Assembly (NCBI GenBank): GCA_903863195.1
Contig: CAIPAY010000114.1
Location: 1-45,945, forward strand
Direction of reading: 5' to 3'
Source of the DNA: an uncultured Holophagaceae bacterium
GTDB lineage: Bacteria; Acidobacteriota; Holophagae; Holophagales; Holophagaceae
Length of the DNA stretch: 45,945 bases
A model generated the notes under the pieces. The model did not search any database, was not told the DNA's origin, and was given only the letters and a program-made list of their open reading frames with translations. A program made the translations under genes and the position numbers. Of this stretch, positions 1-7,047 are shown one piece after another. Each line of letters starts with the position of its first letter. Position 1 is the stretch's first letter.

Positions 1-179
1 CCCGTGTCGAAGGCCTTGAAGCTCTTCCCGGCCTTGTGCAGGCCCTTCAGGGTGTCCGCCAGCGTCACGATCGCCCGCAGCTCCTCCTCCGGGTGCTGCC
101 ATGTCAGCAGGAAATCTTTCTGGTAGAGGTCGGTCTTGAGGGCCTGGAAGGCTTTCAGGTTCTCGGCGAGGGTCGGCAT
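1..179 (-). CDS. ygeW: YgeW-like knotted carbamoyltransferase, N-terminal part only
   Basis: The first 59 codons of a gene that runs off the left edge, starting at the ATG at 179. The visible protein has the KDFLLTW motif near residue 22, followed by an acidic helix, an ALK-type helix and a KxF..G stretch. This matches the N-terminus of E. coli YgeW as I recall it. YgeW belongs to the aspartate/ornithine carbamoyltransferase superfamily with a knotted fold and occurs in purine-breakdown gene clusters; its exact substrate is unsettled. It lies 56 bp downstream of the xanthine/urate-type permease on the same strand, so the two probably share a transcript. Seen: the motif and the context. Inferred: a role in purine or ureide catabolism. 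The carbamoyl-phosphate and substrate sites lie outside the window. Confidence 0.75.
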   Translation of the reverse strand, partial: MPTLAENLKAFQALKTDLYQKDFLLTWQHPEEELRAIVTLADTLKGLHKAGKSFKAFDT

Positions 180-235
180 GAGTGGCTCCTTGAAGGGGTG
201 GGAAGGGGTGGATGGTTGATTACGGGGGTAGTGAA

Positions 236-1624
236 TCAGGCTTCGCTGCTGGCAGCGGCGGTGGCGGACTCGGTGCCGGCCTCTTCCAGGGACTTGATCT
301 GGTTGAAGAACAGGTTGAGCAGGACCGCCACGATGGACGCCAGCAGGATGCCGCTGTGGAGCAGGGGGGACAAGGGCTTGGGCATCTGGGCGAAGAACTT
401 GTCCGCCACGATGGGGATCATGCCGAAGCCGATGCTGATGGCCACGATGATCAGATTGAAGCGGTTGTTCTGGAAATCGACGCCGCCGAGGATCCGGATG
501 CCGGTCGCGCAGACCATGCCGAACATCACGATGCCGGCACCGCCCAGGACGAAGGAGGGCACCGAGGCCACAATCACGGCCAGCTTGGGCAGGAGGCCCA
601 GCAGCATGAGGATCACGCCGCCGGCCACGCAGACGTAGCGGCTGCGGACACCGGTCACGCCCACCAGGCCCACGTTCTGGCTGAAGGAGGTGTAGGGGAA
701 GGTGTTGAAGATGCCGCCAATCAGCGTGCCCAGGCCATCCACGCGGAGGCCATCCGAGAGATCCCGCTGGCTGATGGTACGGCCGGTGATGTTGCCCAGG
801 GCCAGGAACATGCCCAGGGACTCGACCATCACGACGATCATCACGATGCACATGGTCAGGGTGGCCACGAGGTTGAACTTGGGGAAGCCGAACTGGAAGG
901 GGCGCACGATGGCCACCCAGGAGGCCTCATGGATGCCCACGAAGCTCACCTTGCCCAGGGCCATGGCGACCAGGGTGCCCACGATGATGCCGGCGAGCAC
1001 GGCCACGTTGGCCAGGAAGCCCTTCACGAACTTGGTGATGAGCAGGATGAAGATCAGCACCAAGGCGGCAACAGCGAGGTGGATCGGGGCGCCATAGGCT
1101 GGGTTGGCGATGGGGCCCGTAGGGCTGGGGATGGTCGGGTTGCCGCCCGCGGCCCAGTTCACGCCGACGCGCATGAGGGACACGCCGATGACGGTGATGA
1201 TGGTGCCCGTCACCACCGGCGGGAAGAGCGGCAGCATGCGGCTGATCAGCGGGGCGACCAGGATGCCGAAGACACCCGCGCCGATGACCGCGCCGTAGAT
1301 GCCCAGCAGCCCCAGCTCGGGGTTGCCAGCCATGACTACCATGGGACCCACGGCGGCGAAGGTGACGCCCATCATCACCGGCAGCTTGATGCCAAAGCGC
1401 CAGAAGCCGAGCGCCTGGATCAGGGTGACGATGCCGCAGGCGAAGAGGTCGGCGTTGATGAGCTGCGCCATCTGCTCCTTGGGGAGCTTGAGAGCGCCGC
1501 CGATGATGAGCGGCACCGCTACGGCGCCGGCATACATCACCAGCACATGCTGGATGCCCAGCAGGGTCAGGCGGCCTGCGGGGAGGACTTCGTCAACGGG
1601 ATGCACGTCAGACGGGTGGTTCAT
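236..1624 (-). CDS. NCS2-family xanthine/uric acid permease
   Basis: A 462-residue integral membrane protein of the nucleobase-cation symporter-2 family, which imports purines such as xanthine or urate with protons across the inner membrane. Visible hallmarks are the QH pair in TM1 (GIQHVLVMYAG), the family signature QNVGLVGVTGVRSR around the middle of the chain, and about 12-14 hydrophobic segments. The QNxGxxxxTG form of the signature is typical of xanthine/urate rather than uracil carriers. I chose the ATG at 1624, not the longer 498-codon reading. The upstream extension is poorly conserved-looking and Ser/Pro rich, while an AGAAGG-like ribosome site precedes MNHPSDV. The ygeW-like gene follows after 56 bp, supporting a purine-catabolic operon. 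Exact substrate is inferred. Confidence 0.9.
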   Translation of the reverse strand: MNHPSDVHPVDEVLPAGRLTLLGIQHVLVMYAGAVAVPLIIGGALKLPKEQMAQLINADLFACGIVTLIQALGFWRFGIKLPVMMGVTFAAVGPMVVMAGNPELGLLGIYGAVIGAGVFGILVAPLISRMLPLFPPVVTGTIITVIGVSLMRVGVNWAAGGNPTIPSPTGPIANPAYGAPIHLAVAALVLIFILLITKFVKGFLANVAVLAGIIVGTLVAMALGKVSFVGIHEASWVAIVRPFQFGFPKFNLVATLTMCIVMIVVMVESLGMFLALGNITGRTISQRDLSDGLRVDGLGTLIGGIFNTFPYTSFSQNVGLVGVTGVRSRYVCVAGGVILMLLGLLPKLAVIVASVPSFVLGGAGIVMFGMVCATGIRILGGVDFQNNRFNLIIVAISIGFGMIPIVADKFFAQMPKPLSPLLHSGILLASIVAVLLNLFFNQIKSLEEAGTESATAAASSEA

Positions 1625-2053
1625 GGGGGCCTTCTTCAGGGAGAGGTTTGAGGGATTGGAGGGGGGGTGGAAGGTCTGGGGGATAGCGGATGGCACGGGT
1701 AAGAATTTAGGGAAGGAAGACAAAATGTGCAATATTTTTTTATCATGAGTGAAAAATTTTTCTCTATTTTGAGAACCAGTCTAGTCTTCCCCCTCGGAGT
1801 TCCCCCCTGCAAGCCGATCCGAGGCTCGCCTTTCACCTCCATCAATGGGTGCCAATTAGGCAACAATGGCCTGTCTTCTAGTTGTTCAAACGGATTGTAA
1901 TAACTCAAAATATATTGCATATTTTACCAAATTTTTTTACCTATCCTAGGTCAGCCCTGAGGGGTTCGGTCGCCCGGTTCCCACCTTCCGGTCGGCCAGA
2001 ACCAAGGGACTTCGTCTGCCGCCCAAGCCCTCACCACACCTCCTGGGGGACCC
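1625..2053. promoter_or_regulatory. AT-rich divergent intergenic region with two related near-palindromes
   Basis: This 429-bp gap separates the permease (leftward) from the lipoprotein gene (rightward) and is far more AT-rich than its surroundings around 1720-1770 and 1885-1945. Two similar near-palindromes stand out. 1722-1738 reads AAAATGTGCAATATTTT; 1907-1925 reads AAAATATATTGCATATTTT, with perfect 7-bp arms. On the opposite strand the first reads AAAATATTGCACATTTT, so both share AAAATAT, TGCA and ATTTT. They could be operators for a repressor of the purine operon. I saw no purine-riboswitch core and no convincing short gene here. Confidence 0.4.
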
Positions 2054-2656
2054 TTGTCCCGCGTCTCCGCGCCACGCACCCTCCCACCCGCCCTGGCCAT
2101 CCCTCCCCTGCTGGCGCTCCTGGCCTGTGGAGGCGGCGGTGGTGCCAGTTCCCAGGCTCCGCCGACGCCCGTCGCCGACTTCAGCCTGCAGGTGTCTCCC
2201 GCCAACGTGCAGATCCCCGCCGGAGGCAGCGCCTACGTCACGGTGACCTTGTCGCGACTGAATGGCATGTCCTCGTCGGTCACCTTGACCGGCGTCGGCC
2301 TGCCTGCGGGCATTGTCACCGGCGGCACCATTCCCATCGACGCATCCACTCTCCAGCTCCCCATAGCGGTGGATCCTGGTGTCTCGGCCACAGCCTACGC
2401 GGGCACCGCGCTGCGCGGCCAAGTGGGCAGCCTCACGCATGACGCCGCCTTCGGCCTCACCGTGGCCCCTGCCCTCCCGGCCAGCCACCTGCGCGTGGAT
2501 CTGGTCGAGGCCGCAGGCGGTCGCCAGACCGGCGGCACCCTGGAGAACCACGGTGTGGCACGGGAGCTGACGCCCTCCCAGCTCGTCAAGGACGCGAACG
2601 ACGCCACCCGCGTGCGCCAGGGGTTCACCCCCGCTGGCCAGCCCACCGACCACTGA
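2054..2656 (+). CDS. Secreted lipoprotein with Ig-like/VSP-type region, function unknown
   Basis: A 200-residue protein with a hydrophobic N-terminus ending in LLALLAC followed by a run of glycines, a plausible lipobox, so export and lipid anchoring are likely. After a short Pro-rich linker, residues ~40-150 resemble the beta-sandwich modules found in bacterial surface proteins (FSLQVSPANVQIPAGGSAYV style). The C-terminus is polar and unremarkable. The start appears to be TTG at 2054, preceded by GGGGGA. No enzyme motif is visible. The collagen/propeller gene begins 21 bp downstream on the same strand, so the two are probably one operon and the lipoprotein may help anchor or display its neighbour; that is inference. 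The start codon is the weakest part of the call. Confidence 0.65.
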   Translation: MSRVSAPRTLPPALAIPPLLALLACGGGGGASSQAPPTPVADFSLQVSPANVQIPAGGSAYVTVTLSRLNGMSSSVTLTGVGLPAGIVTGGTIPIDASTLQLPIAVDPGVSATAYAGTALRGQVGSLTHDAAFGLTVAPALPASHLRVDLVEAAGGRQTGGTLENHGVARELTPSQLVKDANDATRVRQGFTPAGQPTDH

Positions 2657-2677
2657 ACCCTGGCTTCTGGAGCCCCC

Positions 2678-4708
2678 ATGCTCGCCCCCCGGACCATGCC
2701 CTCCACGCTCCTCCTGGCCGCCTCCCTGCTGGCCGCGCAGCCCCTCGCGGCCCAGCTGCTCCCCGCCGCGGCGGTGGCGGCCGCGCCCACGCCCGTCCTG
2801 GCCTACCAGGGGCGGCTGCTGGAGGCCAGCCTGCCAGTCACCGGTGCCCGCACCTTCACCTTCTCCGTTCTGGACAGCAGTGGCACCGAGCTCTGGAACT
2901 CGGGCACTCAGAGCGTCTCGGTCAACTCGGGCCTCTACGGCGTCGAACTGGGCGCCGCGCCCATGACCGCCATCCCCGTGACCCTACTGGGCCTTCCCAA
3001 CCTGAAGTTGCGGGTGGTGGTGTCCGGCACCACCCTCTCCCCCGACACAGACCTGGTCCCGGCCCTCCAGGCCCGCGCCGCCTTTGAGGTGACCGGCTCC
3101 TTCGCCGGCGACCTCAGCGGCACCCAGAGCACCCTGAGCCTGCAGCGCCTCCAGGGCATTCCCCTCGATCTCACCACCACCGCGCCGGTCTCGGGTCAGG
3201 GCCTCGTCTATAACGGCAGCAAGTTCCTGCCGGGCACCGTGACTGGCGCCACGGGGCCTGCCGGGGCGACGGGTCCGGCCGGTCCCGCAGGCCCGACGGG
3301 AGCCACCGGCAGTGCGGGACCGGCTGGGGCCACTGGCCCCCAGGGTCCCGTGGGTATTGCCGGCACCAACGGGAAGACCGTGCTCAACGGCGCCCTCGTT
3401 CCCACCGCAGCCCAGGGCACCGACGGCGACTTCTACCTCAACACCGCCACCAGCACCCTCTTCGGCCCCAAGGGCGTCGTCACCACCGGCCAGTGGCCCG
3501 TAAGCGGCACCAGCCTGGTAGGAACTGCTGGCCCGGCCGGGGCCACCGGAGCCGCGGGGCCCACCGGAGCCACAGGGACAGCTGGACCGGCGGGAACCGC
3601 GGGCGTTACCGGCCCCGTCGGGGCGACGGGCGCCAACGGCAAGAGTGTGCTGAACGGCCTCGTAGCCCCCACCGCAGCCCAGGGCACCGACGGTGACTTC
3701 TATCTCAACACCGCCACCAGCACCCTCTTCGGCCCCAAGGGCGCCGTCACCGCCGGCCAGTGGCCCGCAGGCACCAGCCTCGTCGGCACCGCCGGCCCCA
3801 CGGGCCCCGTCGGCGCACAGGGGGCGACCGGTCCCACCCTGAACCTCAAGCAGGTCGCCCTGCTCCGCTGGTGGGATGCCAACGGCTCGGGGACCACCCT
3901 TGCCTTCAACCGGCCCTGGGGCGTGGCGTTCGATGGCGAGTGCGTCTGGGTCGTTGGCCAGGCGGACAACACCGTCACCAAGGTGAGAGCCAGCGACGGC
4001 AGCGTGGTCGGCACCTACAACGTGGGCACGTCGCCGCGGGCCATCGCCTACGATGGCCTCTGCATCTGGGTGGCCAACAGCGCCTCCAATAATGTGACCA
4101 AGCTGAAAGCCAGCGACGGCAGCCTGGTGGGCACCTACAGCGTGGGCACAGCCCCCTCGGCCATCACCTTCGACGGGCTGTGGATCTGGGTGGCCAACAG
4201 CGGCTCCAACAATGTCACCAAGCTGAACAGCTACTGGGGCACCCCAGTCGGAACCTACGCCGTCGGCACCACTCCCCTCGCCATTGCCTTCGACGGTCTC
4301 AACGGCATCTGGGTGAGCAACAACGGCTCAGGGAATGTCACCAAGCTGAACAACGGCGACGGCAGCCTGGTCGGCACCTACGCGGTGGGCAGTGGCCCCC
4401 AGGGCCTGGCCTTCGATGGCGTCAACCTCTGGGTGGCCGTCTCCGCCAGCGCGAAGGTGAGCAAGCTGAAGCTCAGCGATGGCAGCGTGCTGGGCAGCTC
4501 GGCGCTGTCCAGCCCTTCAGCCTTGGCCTTCGACGGCGCCTTCCTCTGGGTGGCCAGCGCGACCGACAGCACCGTCACCAAGGTCCGGGTGAGCGACGGT
4601 GTCGTGGGCGTCCCCTATCCCGTAGGCAACATGCCCCGGGGCATCGCCTTCGATGGCGCCAGCGTCTGGGTGGCCAGCTACGGAGACAACACCCTCTCCA
4701 AGCTGTGA
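2678..4708 (+). CDS. Secreted collagen-like repeat protein with seven-bladed NHL/YVTN-type propeller
   Basis: 676 residues, with an Ala/Leu-rich signal peptide (first ~35 residues) and a beta-rich region to ~185. Three blocks of collagen Gly-X-Y triplets (GATGPAG type) follow at about residues 190-227, 283-321 and 371-387. The blocks are separated by two nearly identical ~55-residue cassettes containing AAQGTDGDFYLNTATST. The two cassettes repeat at DNA level with a 267-bp offset (3407 and 3674). From ~408 to the end are seven ~39-residue repeats of the pattern P.AIAFDG..IWVAN...NVTKL, one per propeller blade. Each of the first five keeps the FDG/YDG and WV core. The protein is presumably extracellular and adhesive or structural; no catalytic residues are evident. 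RBS CTGGAG precedes the ATG at 2678; a second ATG lies at 2696. Confidence 0.85.
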   Translation: MLAPRTMPSTLLLAASLLAAQPLAAQLLPAAAVAAAPTPVLAYQGRLLEASLPVTGARTFTFSVLDSSGTELWNSGTQSVSVNSGLYGVELGAAPMTAIPVTLLGLPNLKLRVVVSGTTLSPDTDLVPALQARAAFEVTGSFAGDLSGTQSTLSLQRLQGIPLDLTTTAPVSGQGLVYNGSKFLPGTVTGATGPAGATGPAGPAGPTGATGSAGPAGATGPQGPVGIAGTNGKTVLNGALVPTAAQGTDGDFYLNTATSTLFGPKGVVTTGQWPVSGTSLVGTAGPAGATGAAGPTGATGTAGPAGTAGVTGPVGATGANGKSVLNGLVAPTAAQGTDGDFYLNTATSTLFGPKGAVTAGQWPAGTSLVGTAGPTGPVGAQGATGPTLNLKQVALLRWWDANGSGTTLAFNRPWGVAFDGECVWVVGQADNTVTKVRASDGSVVGTYNVGTSPRAIAYDGLCIWVANSASNNVTKLKASDGSLVGTYSVGTAPSAITFDGLWIWVANSGSNNVTKLNSYWGTPVGTYAVGTTPLAIAFDGLNGIWVSNNGSGNVTKLNNGDGSLVGTYAVGSGPQGLAFDGVNLWVAVSASAKVSKLKLSDGSVLGSSALSSPSALAFDGAFLWVASATDSTVTKVRVSDGVVGVPYPVGNMPRGIAFDGASVWVASYGDNTLSKL

Positions 4709-4747
4709 TTCCGGGTCCGGTCCAGGGCATGATGGGTTAATCCCGCC

Positions 4748-5527
4748 ATGACCGACCTCCTCCTGGAACTCCGCCATGTCACCGTCCGGCGCGGCGGGAA
4801 GGACGGCCTGCGCGGGCTGGACCTCGACATCCGGCGCGGGGAGCACCTGGCGATCATCGGCCCCAACGGCTCCGGCAAGTCCACGCTCATCAAGGTGATC
4901 ACCCGGGAGCTGTACCCCCTGGCCACCGAGGGCACCGTCTGCCGCTGCTTCGGCCAGGAGGTCTGGGATGTCTTCGACCTCCGCAGCCGCTTCGGGCTGG
5001 TCTCCAACGAGCTGCAGGCCACCTACGCCCGGCCCATCACCGCCTTCGAGGCGATCCTCTCCGGTTTCTTCAGCAGCATCGGCCTCTGGCCCGCCCACCA
5101 AGTCACACCGGCCATGGAAGCCAAGGCCCGGGCGGTGCTGGAGCTGCTGGAAGTGGCCCACCTGGCGGACCGGCCCATCCGGGAGATGTCCTCGGGCGAG
5201 GCCCGGCGGCTGCTCATCGGCCGGGCCCTGGTCCACGACCCCGTGGCGCTGCTGCTGGACGAGCCGACCAACAGCCTGGACTTCCGGGCCGCCCACGAGT
5301 TCCGCGAGATCGTCAGCAAGCTGGCCCGCGAGGGCCGCACCATCGTCATGGTCACCCACGCCATCGCGGACGTGATTCCCGAGATCACCCGGGCCGTGCT
5401 GCTCAAGGAGGGTCGCGTCCACCGGGATGGGGGCGTCGAGGAGATGCTCTCCGCCCCGGTGCTGTCCGAGCTGTTCGGGATGCCCCTGCGGGTCGAGCGG
5501 GAGGACGGCCGCTACGGTCTCTGGTGA
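4748..5527 (+). CDS. ABC transporter ATP-binding protein (stand-alone)
   Basis: A 259-residue ABC ATPase. Visible are Walker A GPNGSGKST (~residues 38-46), a variant signature MSSGEARR in place of LSGGQ (~145-152), Walker B ALLLDEPT with the catalytic Glu, the D-loop NSLD and the H-loop His in MVTHAI. It resembles single-domain ATPases of the ModF/YlmA-like group. No permease or binding-protein gene is adjacent, so its partner and substrate are unknown. It could power an importer encoded elsewhere or act without a membrane partner. There is no strong ribosome site before the ATG at 4748. The gene starts 39 bp after the propeller gene on the same strand but is functionally unrelated to it as far as I can tell. 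Confidence 0.88.
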   Translation: MTDLLLELRHVTVRRGGKDGLRGLDLDIRRGEHLAIIGPNGSGKSTLIKVITRELYPLATEGTVCRCFGQEVWDVFDLRSRFGLVSNELQATYARPITAFEAILSGFFSSIGLWPAHQVTPAMEAKARAVLELLEVAHLADRPIREMSSGEARRLLIGRALVHDPVALLLDEPTNSLDFRAAHEFREIVSKLAREGRTIVMVTHAIADVIPEITRAVLLKEGRVHRDGGVEEMLSAPVLSELFGMPLRVEREDGRYGLW

Positions 5528-5557
5528 GGCCGGCAACAGCTCTTTCGTTCCAGCTCC

Positions 5558-5971
5558 CTAGCCCTTGGCCTGCAGCACCATCTGGGTGCACCGAAACAGG
5601 GCCAGGGTCTTGCCCGACTCCCGGTGGCTGACCACCGCATCCCAGACCTGGGTGGTCTTCCCGAGGTGCGCGGCTGTGGCCACGCACTCCAGGGTGCCCT
5701 CCCGGGCAGTGCCCAGGAAGTTGGACTTCAGCTCGATGGTGGTGAACCCCGCCGCCCCCTCGGGGAGGCTGGTGATGCAGCCGTAGCCCGCGGCGGTATC
5801 CGCCAGCGCCACGATGCTGCCCGCGTGCAGAAAGCCGTTGGGCGCCATGAGGGTCCCGGCGACCGGCAGCTCGATGCGCAGCTCGCCCTTGGCCACATGG
5901 GTGATGACCATGCCGAGGTAGCCCGGGAGGCAGTCGGCGCCGCGCCGGTTGAAGCTGTCGGGGGTGAGCAT
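5558..5971 (-). CDS. PaaI-family hotdog-fold thioesterase
   Basis: A 137-residue protein of typical single-hotdog length. The family's active-site helix is visible in NGFLHAGSIVALADTAAGYG (residues ~45-64), with the HxGS motif and the conserved ADTA segment. The C-terminal half has the standard beta strands (ELKSNFLGTA, KTTQVWDAVV). PaaI/YdiI-type enzymes hydrolyse acyl-CoA or aryl-CoA thioesters in the cytoplasm and work as dimers or tetramers. The substrate cannot be read from the sequence. It is convergent with the ABC ATPase gene (30 bp apart). GAGG lies a few bases upstream of the ATG at 5971. No pathway neighbours help define the role. Confidence 0.85.
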   Translation of the reverse strand: MLTPDSFNRRGADCLPGYLGMVITHVAKGELRIELPVAGTLMAPNGFLHAGSIVALADTAAGYGCITSLPEGAAGFTTIELKSNFLGTAREGTLECVATAAHLGKTTQVWDAVVSHRESGKTLALFRCTQMVLQAKG

Positions 5972-6042
5972 GGGGACCTCGAAAGGATCAGCCGAGGAAC
6001 GGCTTGGTCAGCGATGGCGGGGGCATGGGTGGTTTCCGAGCC

Positions 6043-6170
6043 TCAGGGTTCGGCCGGCCCTGCGCCCCTCTCAAGCAGGAGGGCGCGCAGCACGGACCGG
6101 TGGCAGTGGGCCTCGTCCTCACAGTAGCAGCCCACTGAGAAGTCGCTCTGCCGAGTCCCGGGCACTGGCC
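6043..6170 (-). pseudogene. Fragment of a DUF488-type protein (C-terminal tail only)
   Basis: Read on the minus strand this short stretch encodes DFSVGCYCEDEAHCHRSVL and ends at a stop at 6043. That closely resembles the conserved C-terminal cysteine/histidine motif of DUF488 proteins (GCYC....CHR). No in-frame DUF488 body precedes it: the frame upstream lies inside the real gene at 6171-6500 and gives only Arg/Pro-rich nonsense. I therefore read it as the remnant of a deleted gene. A chance ORF is the alternative. Confidence 0.45.
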
Positions 6171-6500
6171 TCAGAGGACTGAGAAATGGAGCAGCTTCAT
6201 CCCGGGCTTCCGTTCCGACATGTCGTTCCAGAGGACCAGGAGGCGGATCTTGTCGCCCTCGGCCGCGTCCGTGCGGTGGATCGCGTCCTCGACGATGACC
6301 GCCCTCCCCCGCCAGGTGACCTGGTAGGCGTTGAAGACGAACCCGTCGTCCTCCACCCGGAAGACCTTCTCCACCACGGCCGTGCAGATCTCGTGGCGGA
6401 AGCTCGTGGCTTCGGCGGCGGGAGCCTTCACGGGTGGCGTCTGGCCGAACAGGTGCGCCCCGGGCAGGAGGAGAAGGCAGGTGAAGACCAGTTCGTTCAT
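6171..6500 (-). CDS. Small secreted protein, function unknown
   Basis: A 109-residue protein with a hydrophobic N-terminal signal (FTCLLLLPGAHLFG) and likely cleavage near residues 20-23. After a Pro/Ala linker comes a compact mixed region with alternating hydrophobic residues (FNAYQVTWRGRAVIVEDAI, KIRLLVLWND) that looks like a small beta-rich domain. I recognise no family. The ATG at 6500 was chosen because the signal sequence starts there; longer readings add only low-complexity residues. It has no same-strand operon partner except the degenerate DUF488 tail just downstream, and a 276-bp gap separates it from the divergent gene at 6777. Confidence 0.6.
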   Translation of the reverse strand: MNELVFTCLLLLPGAHLFGQTPPVKAPAAEATSFRHEICTAVVEKVFRVEDDGFVFNAYQVTWRGRAVIVEDAIHRTDAAEGDKIRLLVLWNDMSERKPGMKLLHFSVL

Positions 6501-6776
6501 GGCAGACCTCGGCGAGAGGGTTGAGCAGTGCAGACAGAGGTCTGGCGGAGCCAGGCTCAAGAGTGACGGGTGTCCCTCGGCGGCGCCAGAAGCCGCGCTT
6601 TCGTCCCGGGTGGCCACACGCGCTCCTGAGGCATTCTGACGAGAGATTAGCTGGGCCCGGCGCTGGCCGGGGCGACCGATTTCGGCCTGGCAACAAATTC
6701 CCGTGTGACCAACACGGGACAGGAAAGGCACAGGACCGTCACACCCGCCGCTGATATTTCTGGCAAGGAGGGCTCC

Positions 6777-6989
6777 ATGTCTCATGTCCAGTACCTCGTG
6801 GTCGAGATCCCCCTGGACTCAGCCAAGCCCCAGCCCGAGCAGATCGAGTCGGGCCTCAACCACCTGGGTCACCTCGGCTGGCGAGTTGTCAGCCTCGAGG
6901 TCATGCCCCGGCGGTCCTCCGCAGCCTCCCGGGTCCGAGTGAGGGTCGAGCAGGTTCAGGACGAAGTAGAGCTCGAGCCCGTTGCCTAG
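6777..6989 (+). CDS. Small DUF4177-like protein
   Basis: 70 residues beginning MSHVQYLVVEIPLD and containing the LNHLGHLGWRVVSLEV core. The layout of a strand, an amphipathic helix ending in GW, and a V/L-rich strand is the DUF4177 pattern of very small bacterial proteins of unknown role. A strong ribosome site (AAGGAGG, 6 bases ahead) fixes the ATG at 6777 and makes a real gene likely despite the small size. It stands alone, between two leftward genes. No catalytic or binding residues can be named. Confidence 0.65.
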   Translation: MSHVQYLVVEIPLDSAKPQPEQIESGLNHLGHLGWRVVSLEVMPRRSSAASRVRVRVEQVQDEVELEPVA

Positions 6990-7047
6990 GAATTCGTATT
7001 GGGGCTCTATCGGGAGTCATTGACAGGGAGGGGCCCCGCCTGAGGCC

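Noticed and set aside
212..1651. Long plus-strand open frame opposite the permease (His/Asp/Gln-rich)
   Set aside because: Composition is the mirror of a high-GC gene read antisense; the minus-strand permease has clear family motifs.
1625..2053. Purine riboswitch ahead of the xanthine permease
   Set aside because: No conserved purine-aptamer core bases or three-way junction visible in either strand.
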